Assembly: GCA_015680685.1 (NCBI GenBank)
Contig: MNCI01004872.1
Location: forward strand, 1,649,819-1,713,818
DNA: 64,000 nucleotides
Origin: Gnetum montanum
Taxonomy: Eukaryota; Streptophyta; Gnetopsida; Gnetales; Gnetaceae
Direction: 5' to 3'
Position numbers and translations under genes: made by a program. Numbering within the stretch: position 1 is the stretch's first letter; the number at the start of each line of letters is the position of its first letter. The notes under the pieces were generated by a model, which saw nothing but the letters and a program-made list of their open reading frames with translations, did not search any database and was not told where the DNA came from. Positions 48,640 to 59,553 of the stretch are shown in pieces.

Positions 48640-50035
48640 AAGATCCTTACTTCAAGAATATTTTAACCAATATTTCCTTTGAGCCTCGACATTAATTTTC
48701 TTCTAGTGATTTATTAATGAAAAGACAAAGAGTGTGCATACCAGAAGGAAACTGGAGACAAATGTTGTTGTGTGAAGCACATGAGGTACCATATGTAGGA
48801 CACCTAGGTTATATTAGGACTTATATGATGTTATATAAATCTTATTTCTAGCTTGGAATGAAGAATGTTGTGTCTTGTACATTAAAAACTATCCAATAAG
48901 CCAAAGGATAAAAGTTGAATAAAGGAAACATAGTGGACTATTACAGCCTTTGGAAGTTTCATCCTAGAAATGGAAAGATGTTACCATGGATTTCATTGTG
49001 GAATTGCCAATAACCAAAAAGGGAAATGACTTGATATTAGTAGTGGTAGATCATCTATCAAAGATGGCACATTTTATAGTTTTGAAATCCACAAACACAA
49101 CCAACTAAGTAGCCCAAAAATTCATATGTGAGGTATTTCGATTCCATGGTTGTCCAAAGTCTATCACCTTGGACTAAGATCCCATGTGCATATTTGAATT
49201 TTGGAAAAACTTATTCCAAGAGCTTAGAACCTAGTTGAAATTTTGAATAGCTTACCACCATGAGACCAATGGCTAAATCAAACATGTGAATAGAATATTA
49301 TAAGATATTCTACAAATTTATATAGGGAGTAGACCATAAATGTGGGAGAATTACTTGAATCTGGCAAATTTGCATATAACAAAAATTATTAAGGTTCCAT
49401 ACATTAAACACCATTCAAAGTATTATATGGATGTATTACCATATGCCACTAACCTAGGTAGATCCAACCTTAAGAACAGAATGAAAGGAAGAAGAAATAA
49501 AAATAATGGAAAACATTGTTACAAGAATTAAACAAAATTTACAAGCTACCCAAGATAAATATAAGGGTTATGTAGATCAACATTGACTTAAGCAAGAATT
49601 CCAAGTAAGAGATCAAGTACAACTAAGAGTAAAACCTACCAAAAGTTCTCTTAACCTAGGAAAATATACTAAATTGGCACCTATATTTATGGATCCTTTG
49701 AAATTTCTAAAATAATTTGTTAAGTGACATATTGGTTAAATCTTCCAACAACCTTAAGAATTCACCCAGTTTTCCATGTAATTTTGCTAAAGAAATTTCA
49801 TGCAAATGATGTGCCATATGTGCTAGATTGGAATACCTTACCCTTGCGATCCAACACAAGCTTTGAAGTTAAACCCATTACAATTAAGAACCAACGAACC
49901 AAGAAGTTAAGAAATAAAACTATCATTAAAGTACTTGTTCAATGGTCAAATTATGATCAACAAACTTGGGAAAATAGAGAGTTTATTCTTAATAGTTACC
50001 CACAACCTTTTGATCATCATGATATTGAATGATAA
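48640..50035 (+). pseudogene. Element E: integrase with chromodomain-like C-terminus
   Basis: Blocks are HEVPYVGHLGYIRTY (48781), [20 protein letters not shown] (48974-49033, first catalytic Asp in MDF), [14 protein letters not shown], the second-Asp block (LD*DPMC, about 49170) and HVNRIL (49283). In this last block the third acid (Glu in relatives and in D) reads Lys. The end, LRIHPVFHVILLKKFHAND (49754) to VLVQWSNYDQQTWENREFIL (49932-49991), is a chromodomain fold signature, used by such elements to target marked chromatin. An acidic tail (EVLEDELDA) follows in a second frame near 50175-50200. Confidence 0.8.
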
Positions 50036-50214
50036 ATTTTATTTATTATTAATGTAACAAATTATATTTTATAATGCTGGTATTCTATTTATATAGATAA
50101 CAATGAGGATAATAAAGAAGCTAAAGCTAACGAGCATAATGAAGAAGTAGAAATTAAGGAGTTGGATATAGAAGAAGTGCTTGAGGATGAGCTGGATGCT
50201 TAAGGGAGGTAGAT

Positions 50215-50717
50215 TGTAACATCTCATTCCTTGTTAAGTATGGAAGCAAATTATAACAATGTAATTATCCTTCAAAATAAGGGGTGCCTTTTTATAAGGA
50301 GTTATGATTATTCATGTATTTCTTGAAAATGGATTTGACCTATGCCATTTAAGGCTGACTTTAGAGGTCATGCCGGCATGGAGTTGTAGAGACTAGAATG
50401 GCAAGTGATGAGACCTAGATGAAGCAAGGCCAAAAGGGACTTATCACCCCTTCAGCTGGACAACCTAACCATGGTGGCAATGTTAGATTGCATCTAAGGC
50501 CTAAGTGGCATGGAAACATAACTAAGAGGGCATTACAATAAACCACTCTTACTAATAAAATTCTTTTTATTTCTTTTTCTTTTCTATTATATGTACTAGT
50601 TATTTATTTCTCATTCATACATGTATTTATTAAATTCATATTTCCATTATATTACTTATGAATGTGATGAACACCATGAATTCATGTTTTTACAACATTC
50701 AGGAATGGAATGTCACA
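50215..50717 (+). mobile_element. 3' LTR of element E
   Basis: After the purine tract CTTAAGGGAGGTAGAT, the LTR starts TGTAACATCTCATTCC and ends GGAATGTCACA, imperfect terminal inverted repeats. A TATA-like run (TTTTTATAAGG, about 50290) and AATAAA (about 50537) lie inside. It is 503 bp and matches D's LTR in outline. Confidence 0.8.
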
Positions 50718-51315
50718 TTTAACAAACTCGATCTATGAGGTTTGTATATGAGTATATTTCATGGTCATGGTGCATGAATGTAAAACATCAATTTTCATTA
50801 TTATTAGGATAAGGAAGGCTATACTTTGGATATGGGGACATGGTTCAAGAGGGGTAATAAAAGTGATATGAGGTAAGAATTCTTGGCATAATTGGACAAG
50901 CTAACTGAATTTCATGCATCGAGATCATGTGGTAACTTACTATTGTGATGAGTCACACCTTCATGATGACTTCAAGCTTCATTCTGCAAGCACAACTCCA
51001 AAAGGATAAGAAAATAAGTTAAATAATACATATTATTATAAGAGATTGCATAAGGTCACATGAGCTAATAATCATAATACAAGTCATCATAGGTTATAAC
51101 TAATACAACATGAGAAATCTATATTTTTTTTTATAGATTTTACAAAGTTTGTAGTTTAATTTTTGTGCCAAAAAGAAATGATAAAAGGCCACATAGACTT
51201 TCTTGTTGTAGGTCACAAAAGTTACTAGTATTCATCATTCATTCATACCTACAAACAAAGATAGACAATGACTATAGGAAAATAGGTTAGCATTAGACAT
51301 AATAAGGTTTAAGAT
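50718..51315. other. Gene-free stretch between elements E and F
   Basis: No coding motif was seen. It may be 3' untranslated sequence of F, whose integrase ends at about 51320. Confidence 0.4.
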
Positions 51316-51319
51316 AGGA

Positions 51320-52480
51320 ATGGTTAACTGGATTGGCCAATTCATTCCCATTCATGTCCACCAGTCTAAATGCTATGTTTCCATAGGCCTTTGTAAGTAA
51401 GAAAGGTCTCTTCCAACAAGAACTTGGCTACATGTTCATGAATGGTCTTAAGAATAAGGTCTCCTTCCTTGACTTTTCATGTGCTCAAATCATGATGATG
51501 TTGTTGTTTCTACCTCTCTTGATACCATTTGATGTAAGTAAGTACTTGTATTTGGTGCTCTTCCATTGAATTAAGGTTGAAGATACATAGCTCCTTATTT
51601 TGTTCATCATTAATGAAGTCATATAGAGTTACCCATGGTGATGAAACCTATAACTCAAGAGGTAAAACAACTTCAAATCCATAAATAAGGCTATATGAGA
51701 TGGCACCAATTGCAGTCCTAAAGGTTGTTCTATAAGACCATAGTGCATGTATAAGTTGTTCATACCACTTGTGTCTACTATTGTTTAACATCATTTTAAG
51801 AAAGTTTATGATGAACTTGTTGCTAGCTTTGACTTCTCAATTAGCTTGTGTATAGTATGATGATGAAAAGGAGTGTTTAAAGCTTAGTTGATCACAAAAG
51901 GCTTGTGTTTCTTGGCTACTAAATTACACTACATTGTCTATGATAATAGTTAATGGTATGCCAAAATGAGATACTATGTTTTCTAATATAAATTTATAGA
52001 CTTGTTGAGATGTGGTTTTTCATAGATGAATAGCCTCAATCCACTTTGTAAAATATTTAGTTGTGATGATGATGAAGTTATGCTTTGTACAAGACTTAGG
52101 TGTTATAGTGTCAATTTCCCATCATTAAAATGAGCAAGTTATTTGAGTGATGTTCAATTCAGTTGGTGGCACTTGTATTAAGTTATTGTGATGTTGATAG
52201 ATATCACAAGTTTTAACCTTCTATAAATAATCACTTTTCATATAGGATCAATAGTATCCTAATTGTTTAATATTTGCAATCATGGCTCTAAGTCAAATAT
52301 GTCCTCCTCATACACCTTCATGAACTTGCTCAAGGACTATGTGAGCTTCAATTTTGCCCAAGCACACTAACAACATGCCATTGTAGGACCTTTGACATAG
52401 TGTTTATTGGCTACAACAACATATTATTTTGATCTCTTTCGTATAGCATCCTTTTGGAAAGAAATCAGGTTCTTTGAAGA
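51320..52480 (-). pseudogene. Element F (Tat-like): integrase
   Basis: Read leftward, the zinc-finger and core blocks are weak (KEWYEDIKFYLMHGE near 52540; YVVVANKHYVKGP near 52420). The C-terminal end is clear: KRPFLLTKAYGNIAFRLVDM and NGNELANPVNHSYLK at 51410-51320. Relatives of the Tat group end WEGPYxVxEAYGNGAYxLxDMDG. Many stops and frame changes; the catalytic triad cannot be placed with confidence. Confidence 0.6.
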
Positions 52481-53600
52481 TTCACCATGCATTAGGTAAA
52501 ACTTGATATCTTCATACCACTCCTTTTGAGGAGCAATGTCAATGGTGGCTTCGGAGTTGCCTTCAATGTTCTATGTGTTGGAAAGAGCACAGTTCTCCAT
52601 TAAATAAGGTAACTTGCTAAATACATATATCATAACACTTAGGGCTAAGGTTGCAATGGCATTAGCTAATGTATTCTCAATTCAAGATATATGTTAAATG
52701 CCAACATCCATAAATTGTTGCATGAGTTTCTCAAGTGAGTCACAAAAAGATTGTAAATGTTTAGCTTTACATGTGTAGACCTCAGTTACTAGATTAACTA
52801 CTAGTTTTGAATCACCTTTTACCATCAAAAATTTGATTCCTTGGTCATAGGCTACCTTCATTCCTTTGATTAATCCTTCATATCCTGCTACATTGTTGGT
52901 ACATTGAAATTGAGAACATTAAGAAAAAGATTAGATTACACCATTAGGTGATGTTAAGATGTTAGCAATACTAGCCCCATGGGTAATTAAAGCTCTTTCA
53001 AATTTCATGATGACCATGTAACCCACAAGTACATCATTAACAATGTTAACATGATCATCATGGAACTCAAGATCAATGGTTACATGGTCTTCAACTAGAA
53101 AAATTATGAGTTGTGTGGCTATAGCTTACCCTTTGGTTGAGGCTTGGAATATGTAATGAAAGACAAAATCAACTATTATGGCTTTCCACTAGGCTATTTA
53201 GCTACTTTTGTAAATGTTGTTCATTATCAATCTTAACATGTTTCCTTTGCATATAACATTGACTTGACTTCTGGAAAGGTAGTGTCTCCACTTCTTCAAG
53301 GAGAAGACTAGGGCTAGAAAATACTTCTCAACCTCCATGTATTAGGCCTAATAGGCTATCAATGCATGGCTCAGGTAGTAAATGGGTAACTCTACTCCAT
53401 CACCTCATTTTTGATAAAGTAGAGAGGCTATGGACATGTTGGAGATTGCAAGATAGATGTAAAATAGTTTATCCTTTTGTAGAAAATATAAAATACATAG
53501 TTGGGACAACTCTTGATTGATGTTATTAAAGGCTTTTTGGCATTAGGTAGTTCATTCATAGTGAACTCCTTTCTTAAGCATGTGTTTCATAGGTTGCAAC
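52480..53600 (-). pseudogene. Element F: two consecutive RNase H domains
   Basis: The first, Ty3-type domain lies at about 53560-53180 (IYYLSHALIAY, then VEKYFLALVFSLKKWRHYLS). A second, archaeal-type domain follows at 53000-52640: YEGLIKGMKVAYDQGIKFLM, VKGDSKLVVNLVTEVYTCKA and ENTLANAIATLALS. The dual arrangement is known from Tat-lineage elements and places F there. The second domain's Asp in GDSKLVVN and Glu in YEGL are kept; stops interrupt both. Confidence 0.8.
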
Positions 53601-53639
53601 TTATTCATAAGCCTTGAGATGAACCTACAAATAAATTAT

Positions 53640-54480
53640 AATCTACCTTGTAATCATTTGAGCTCCTCAAGGTTAGTAGGTGCTGACAAATTGGTTATGA
53701 CCTTAACCTTATTAGGATCAATGAATATCCTTACATTAGAAACTATGAAGTCAAGCATCTTATTGGTTTTAACATCATCGACACACTTCTTAGGATTAAG
53801 CCTAAGCTTGTATTTAAGGAAACATTGAAGTACTAAGTTAAGGTTAAGGTTATGTGCATGGTCATTAGTTGGCTCAAACTTAACTACTATGTCATCAACA
53901 TAATCATTAAGGAATCCTAACATGTAATCACTAAATATGTAGGTCATCACTCATTGATAGATTCCACTGGATTTCTATAGATTAAATGACATTATGGTAT
54001 AACAAAAGGTTCCCCAAGGGTTCATGAAGATCATGTACAACTAATGCTCTAGATTAATCCTAACATGGTTGTATCCTAAGAACCCATCCATGAGGACAAC
54101 AAGGCATGTCCAACCATAGTATCGATGAGTTGATCAAACCTAGGAAACAAAAAATCATATTTAATGGTTGCCTTATTAAGGTCTTGGAAATTGATACATA
54201 TGTTAATGTTTCCATTCTTCTTCAAAACCACCTCTATGTTGGACACCTAATTAGTATAATCAATAGCTCGGATGAAACCAACTTGGTAAAGTTTCTCGAT
54301 CTCATCATGAGCTACTAAAGCCAAATGTAGTCTAATTTTGCAAACCTTTTGTTTAATAGGTTTGATACTAGGGTCAAGTATAATGTTGTGTTGAACTAAA
54401 CAAGGGCCTAATCCAAACATGTCCTTGTATGACCATGCAAAGGTCTTAATGTTATCCTAGAAGACTTTGGTGATGTCTTA
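53640..54480 (-). pseudogene. Element F: reverse transcriptase
   Basis: Leftward: TFAWSYKDMFGLGPCLVQHN (54450-54390), a linker typical of Tat polyproteins, then VVLKKNGNINICINFQDLNK (54235-54176), ATIKYDF, a fingers-palm part, and FLNDYVDDIVV (53917-53885) with the YVDD site intact. KYKLRLNPKKCVDDV and MLDFIVSNVRIFIDPNKVKV close the domain by 53690. Most stops are TAG or TAA. Confidence 0.8.
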
Positions 54481-54895
54481 AGCTTGCTGGGATTCAAGTG
54501 AGAAACTTAGTTTTAATGTTTTCTCCTCACCATTATGTATTGTAATAGGAATTTCAACTAGAAAGTCTTTTGTGATGTCTTCGACCTCTAAGTCAAGAGT
54601 TTTAACAATGTAATCTAGCCACTCTAAGGCTTTCTCTATTGAGGCTATGTTGTTGAAGAGGCTCGTAGGCTCAAAACCTAAGCATTCGAGGTTAATTGAC
54701 CATTCAACATAACCATAGGATCCAACTAGGTTCAAAGGTAGATTGAATAGTACCCATGTGTCCATGTTCAAACCTTGTAGTTCAACCAAAAGCATATTAA
54801 GTGGCATTTGCATGACATAGTTGTTAAAAACTATTATAATACTACAATAATAGAACAATAGGTAAAAAATAAGATCCAAAACATAGTAAAACAAT
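54480..54895 (-). pseudogene. Element F: protein linker upstream of reverse transcriptase
   Basis: An open frame runs leftward from 54894 to 54478. Its later part (GYVEWSINLECLGFEPTSLF, then KALEWLDYIVKTLDLEVEDI) is acidic and resembles spacers between protease and reverse transcriptase in Tat elements, but no protease active site is seen. The hydrophobic first 25 residues come from A/T-rich sequence and are probably not coding. Confidence 0.4.
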
Positions 54896-55105
54896 GCTAA
54901 ATAGAGGTAGAATATGGTAAAGTGAGGTCATACAAGGTCACTACAAGGTAAACTAGGGCCAATGAAGGTAAAATGAGGTAGGAATAAAGTAAACCATGAT
55001 TAAAAACAAAGTATAATAAGAGAGAAGCAAGGTTAAAACTGAGTAAAATCAAATCAACTAAGACCAACAAGGTCAAAATCAACTAAGACCAACAAGGTCT
55101 ATAAA
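54895..55105. repeat. Short AAGGTCAA-type repeats with a perfect 25-bp duplication
   Basis: Words like CAAGGTAAA, AAGGTCACT and AAGGTCAAAA recur through the stretch. TCAACTAAGACCAACAAGGT occurs at 55054 and again at 55079, a 25-bp step. The hydrophobic minus-strand open frame here is produced by the repeat. Confidence 0.8.
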
Positions 55106-56195
55106 TAGTATAAAATATCATAAATTAAATAGGATACCAAATATTTTGCTTCATCCTATCAATTTGAATAGGTTTTAAAGTTGTAAAAGAAAAGAAATAG
55201 TAACTTCGATAAGATGCTGTGAACATTACTCGACTCTTTTTACATTGCAAGGTAGTTTTATATTACAAAACAAGGATGGATGTTAACTTCAAACAAATCC
55301 TTCTCGCAAAACCAATAAAGATTATTGAAGGGTTTAATTATAAAATCAAAATTGCCATCCTAAAAATAGTGAAGAGATTATTTACATACTTGCATATGCA
55401 TATTCGCTTGATTTGTCAAACTCTTTAATTGTTTCATTATCCTTTGCTATAGCCAACCTTTCCTCAAGTGCCTATAATCCCTATTCTCATCTTCTAAATC
55501 CTTTAGTAGGGTCATATCCTAGCAAAGCTATGCCTCCTAAAACATGCCCTAGTTCTTCTATAGAAGGTCGAGATCTTCTATAAAAAATTTTCTCAAAATG
55601 GTTGCAATGGGATCTATGGCAAACCTTAAGAAACTGGGAAAAAGTGTTGCAAAAGAAAATTCATCTCTAGGATCACCCTTCAAGTTTGTTTTTGTATTTC
55701 TTTGCAAGTAATGAAGATAAAACCAACTCTCATAAGTATCAAAAACTATAAAAAGGTAGGTATGTTACAGATTCCAATGGCAAAATGCTTACAATTAGAG
55801 TCACCAAAACTAGAATGGAGGGAAACCACTTAACACACAATCTTAGGGGTATGGATATCTTTTGATCAAGCATTATTTGCTTAAAACTAACAAGGGAGCC
55901 TACAAAAACTAGTGTTACAAAACTCACAAAATTTTAGCAAGTACTTGCAAAGTTCTAGGGTCTTCAGAAGAAAATAGGTCACTAGCAACCCATAAGATGA
56001 GTTGAAATGTAAACTCTTTTAAAAGGTTACAAACAATGAAAATTGAAAAATACATAGGCTAGTTGAGTTTTGATTGAGTCTTTCACATAACTTGTTTGAG
56101 GTTATTTCTAAAAAACAAATGACTCATAGAGTTAAGTCTAGTAACACTAGCTAAAATTGTAGAGAAACCATAAAGAGGTGCATACAAAAAGCTTC
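55105..56195. other. Gene-poor stretch upstream of element F
   Basis: A minus-strand block near 55570-55400 (SIEELGHVLGGIALLGYDPT, then ALEERLAIAKDNETIKEFD) looks like a coding remnant, perhaps of F's gag, but I do not recognise it. The rest shows nothing. Confidence 0.35.
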
Positions 56196-56199
56196 ATTT

Positions 56200-56822
56200 C
56201 TTGTCACATAATAAAGAATTAAAGATGTGACAAACACACTCATAAAAGCCAAAACATTCATAATCATGATAAATTTCAAAAATTCCTTGGAACCCATATT
56301 GGTTCAAAACTTTCCTACTTAAAAGAAGGCTAGTAATGCTAATGAACATTGTGATTATTGATTGCTCTAAATGGCATGTAGTTATAAGATTCCATACAAA
56401 TGGGATTGTCTTTCCTTGAACAAGAGCTAAATATTGAATTATCCATGGAAATAAATGTGAAACTATGAACACTAAAATAATGATTGCTGCGAATCCTGTG
56501 GATAGTCGTGTAAAGCCTGTCAACAAACCTGCACCCAAATATGAAGACCAATTGGTAACCATGGCTGATTTAGAAAAGATACAAGTTTGACAATGGGTTG
56601 TTTGCTTGATGTTTGCAATGATGCCTATCTCTTGTATGCCATGCCTATTACTATGATTGATCTCCAACATCGACTATTTTACATTCATTAGTACTATTTG
56701 TTATTGTTGTTGTTCAACCTTTGGAGTTAATCAACCTAACAACCAGTGCATGAACGTTTTTAACTTCAATGAGTTGAAATCAATAGCTACAGTGAACTGC
56801 CTCTTTCTTGACTTCCAATCTA
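56200..56822 (-). pseudogene. Probable ARGONAUTE (AGO4-like) gene fragment, broken
   Basis: AGO proteins bind small RNAs; the AGO4 clade acts in RNA-directed DNA methylation. After a TAG acceptor-like site at 56822, the minus strand reads DWKSRKRQFTVAIDF (AGO4: F-V-x-ISFAA), then QIVLMNVK (relatives: DIxLRQ), KQTTHCQTCIFSKS (KQGCLLVRQSFFHND). After a frame change comes FGCRFVDRLYTTIH (GCRGFHSSFRTTQ), continuing in register through SNHYFS and MDNSIF (relatives: SLNIDVS and VxDFL) to KDNPICME and KEFLKF. Matches are scattered but keep spacing over about 150 residues of the linker and early PAZ region. Two or more stops and a frameshift are present. A competing V-ATPase reading was rejected. Identity is moderately supported. 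Confidence 0.45.
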
Positions 56823-56869
56823 TTATATTAAATGGTATGTGTCTGTATAGTTTTAGGTAATGTTCATTA

Positions 56870-57355
56870 GTAATATAATTAGCAAGGACATTATATGATA
56901 ATACCGTAAATATTTCATAATGAGAAGGAGGCTGTTAAAGGACATACTGTCATTGCATTTTGGAAAAATGAATTAAAGCTTGGCTGCCATGAGTGGCCAC
57001 TGCTTATGAAATTCACATATGAAGGAGGCTTTCTAAGACATTTCAAAGTGGCATCATCTCTCATAGCATCACGTTTAGACTCAAGCTGAGGTTGCTGTGG
57101 CATCCATTCATCGAAGAAGTCTGAGTGATCATGATTGGCATTGTATGCACTCACAGGCATGAACCTCAAATGGCACAAGCACATAGTTAGCAGCACAATC
57201 TACTTGAGAAAATTCTTGAAGCTATGGTACATTTTTGTGAACTACCCTACAAGTTGTAGAATTTACAACAACAAAATAAATTGAAGGAAGAAATCTGATC
57301 AAGGACACTAAATAGCTTAGTCTTAGATTTGAGCGATGCACCCTGTTGAGCACAG
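56870..57355. other. Stretch without a supported gene
   Basis: A minus-strand open frame (57196-56915) has an ordinary composition but no motif I recognise. CpG is somewhat more frequent here than in the element-filled part. Confidence 0.3.
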
Positions 57356-57359
57356 ATGA

Positions 57360-57980
57360 CAAAACTTAGCTTCCAAAAAATTTTGAAAAGTCTTTGTTTT
57401 CAAAACATGCTAGTTTGGATGCTACAACAGCAGTATTCTCTTGCCTTCCAATAAATTTTGGAAATTGGAAAGTTTGATTTTTAACTTACGCTAGTTTAGA
57501 CACTATAGCAGTGTCTTCTTGGCTTGTGATGAATTTTGGAAATTTCATAATTTGAATTGTCACTCTTTTTAGTGTTGCTATTTGTGAATTAGGGAGATCA
57601 TGATAGCAGTGTCTTCTTGGCTTGTGATGAATTTTGGAAATTTCATAATTTGAATTGTCACTCTTTTTAGTGTTGGTATTTGTGAATTAGGGAGATCATG
57701 TACTATTGGAATGGGGCTTGAACAAGACACATGATTTTCCTTCTCACTGGCCATAATTCTACCGAAGTTTGCACAAGAAATAGAACATGCTTCGCACATA
57801 GGCCTTTCCTTGGTATTACTTGCATAAGTTGTTTCGAGCTCAAGCTTAGGCTCGGCTCCTATGGACAAACAGTGGAACTTCAAACACCACCTACAATTCT
57901 TGAGAGTGTACTTCTTTCACTGCAACTATTTGGAGATAGCAGCTATGATGGTAGAAGCAGAAGAATTAGCAGTGCACCAA
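57360..57980 (-). pseudogene. Unrecognised coding fragment with a repeated FPKFI-QE-TA motif
   Basis: Leftward from about 57910, one frame reads KKYTLKNCRWCLKFHCLSIG, then ERPMCEACSISCANFGRIMA and SSPIPIVHDLPNSQI. Next comes FPKFITSQEDTAI, and (after the 98-bp duplication) FPKFITSQEDTAIVSKLA, then FPKFIGRQENTAVVASKLA at about 57460-57415. The repeated motif and many Cys residues suggest a real exon of a cellular gene. The duplication is not a multiple of three and breaks the frame. I do not recognise the family. Confidence 0.4.
57505..57700. repeat. 98-bp tandem duplication, one mismatch
   Basis: Units 57505-57602 and 57603-57700 are identical except for one base (GTTGCTA against GTTGGTA). 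A third, much older copy of part of the unit lies just upstream (about 57410-57480). Confidence 0.95.
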
Positions 57981-58089
57981 GGGAGAATAGGAAACTTACG
58001 GTACATGTGTATCTGTTACGATTGCTTAGATTTGATTTGGAATTCGGGGCTTTGCATAAGAGCCTTTGGCAAAAGTTATAATTAGTCCC

Positions 58090-58447
58090 ATTAGGACATC
58101 AGTGACCTATGTGCCTGTATGATGACATACATGACACTGCGACCATGCCATAGTGGTCATGCATCCATGTTCACCCATCCACCATGCCCATCCACCCATA
58201 GCATGGGTTAAACAAAAATCCTATTTTCATCTTCCCGACGCCCATGTTGACAAAAAAAAATCATGCCTTCTGTCGCCCACTATGCTCTACTTTGCTAGTG
58301 TGCTCTACCCGTTGTGCCTTGTTCTACCACTATGCATCGTCCACTGTGCTCCGCTTTACCACTCCACTCTATTGCTATGCTCCTTTGACGACTCCATCGC
58401 TATCGTTGCTGCAGCCACCCCACTATTGCCACTACCTATGCACTCTT
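58090..58447. other. C-rich flank of the copia element
   Basis: Short C/T-rich phrases (CACCCATCCACCATGCCCATC-like words, then CTCTAC/CTATGC words) recur. Two overlapping open frames (58153-58509, 58244-58459) arise from them and partly run into the LTR, so they are unlikely to be genes. The copia element inserted at CTCTT (58443-58447). Confidence 0.5.
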
Positions 58448-58874
58448 TTTTGTGCATAGTTATCATGATAAATTTAGGCTATGGCTATCATGCTAAAATT
58501 CGGCCATGATTATCATAATAAAATTCCTGTGGTTACTAAAATAGTGGGTGGTTTAGTGGGTGGTTATCATTAGTTATTTAAGGGCCCCTTTACCAATATA
58601 AAAGGGACCTCCCTTACCTCAATTCAGATCCATCACATACATCCCCTTTCCATTCCACTCTTACATTATTCTTCTATTTGCATGAGAGAGAGGCTTCTTC
58701 TTGTTCTCTCCTTGTGATGAAGAGAGAAGGTTGTTATCCCCATTTTTGATAATAAAATCCTTCTACATTTTCTTGTGATTTTTTCCCACTTTGGGATCTT
58801 TCCACATAAAATATTCGTGTCCATTACTCTTTATTTTCATCTCATTTCATATTTTGCTGCCAAATCTGCTAACA
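58448..58874 (+). mobile_element. 5' LTR of the copia element
   Basis: About 427 bp, ending CTAACA. It differs from the 3' LTR by roughly 30 scattered changes plus about 15 extra bases (a GTGGGTGG-flanked duplication near 58550). The exact first base is uncertain within a T-run (58446-58451). Confidence 0.85.
58597..58604 (+). promoter_or_regulatory. TATA box of the copia LTR
   Basis: TATAAAAG in CCAATATAAAAGGGACC, conserved at 61901-61908 in the 3' LTR. Transcription should begin about 30 bp downstream. Confidence 0.75.
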
Positions 58875-58875
58875 G

Positions 58876-58889
58876 TGGTATCGAAGCCA
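58876..58889 (+). other. Primer-binding site, initiator tRNA-Met type
   Basis: TGGTATCGAAGCCA lies one base after the LTR end, close to the TGGTATCAGAGC form common in plant copia elements. Confidence 0.8.
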
Positions 58890-58935
58890 CGTTCATAGTT
58901 CATGAAAGTGTTGCAGATCATGCATACAAATTTTA

Positions 58936-59540
58936 CAAAATGGTTAGCAAATACGATATAAAAAATTTCAATGGAAGAAACTCACATTGTAGAAAATGAA
59001 GATACAGACAATTTTGTGTAAAGATAATTACGTGGCAGCTATTGGAGAAAGGCCACAAGAGGTTACAAATGTGGCAAGTACCTCATATGACAGTGATGTT
59101 CTATATAGTGAGGCAACTATTGATGGAGGTAGAAAAAATCTCACTGATGCTTGGATCTTGGATTTAGGAGCAACATGGCACATGACCTCTTGAAGAGAAT
59201 GGTTTTATCACTACAAATCAATCTTAGAAGGATCTATCTACATGGGAAGTGATCATGCTTTGAAAATTACTAGTAGTGGTACTATCAAGATAAAGATGTA
59301 TGATGGCACTATTCACACCATACAAGAGGTACAACACGTGGAGGGCCTGAAGAAAAATCTACTCTCTTTAGGACAACTAGATGATGTTTGATGCAAAACT
59401 CATATAGAGAATGAGATCTTGAAGATTACCAAAGGTACGCTTGTGGTAATGAAGGTAGAAAAGGTTGCTGCAAATTTGTATATGTTTCTAGGGAACACAT
59501 ATCAAGTGGGAGAGTCTTATGTTGCATCAACTAGTTTGGA
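58936..59540 (+). pseudogene. Copia gag remnant and protease
   Basis: The gag start remains (KYDIKNFNGRN, then MKIQTILCKDNYVAAIGERP, 58948-59055). The text then jumps to ASTSYDSDVLYSEA, so the gag body and its zinc knuckle are deleted. The protease has TDAWILDLGATWHMTS (59143-59190): the catalytic Asp (59161-59163) is kept but the next residue, usually Ser or Thr, is Leu. YMGSDHALKITSSGTIKI and VEGLKKNLLSLGQLDD complete the domain. A TGA and a TAA interrupt it. Confidence 0.85.
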
Positions 59541-59553
59541 ATAAGAATCAACG

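Noticed and set aside
53580-53828. Plus-strand 82-codon open frame
   Set aside because: It is the shadow of the reverse transcriptase of element F on the other strand.
54897-55082. Hydrophobic membrane protein on the minus strand
   Set aside because: The frame comes from repeated AAGGTCAA-type words and A/T-rich sequence; it has no homologous motif.
56194-56670. V-ATPase proteolipid (c or c'' subunit) on the minus strand
   Set aside because: GAGLLTGFTRLSTGFA and a Glu in a hydrophobic run look similar, but the loop lengths disagree, and a neighbouring frame fits ARGONAUTE over a longer distance with upstream support.
57861-57900. CXC (TSO1-like) domain from CLKFHCLS
   Set aside because: Only one short Cys run resembles it; the second Cys cluster and the RNPxAFxPK motif are absent.
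58153-58509. Two overlapping C-rich open frames as genes
   Set aside because: They are built of short repeated words and run across the start of the copia LTR.
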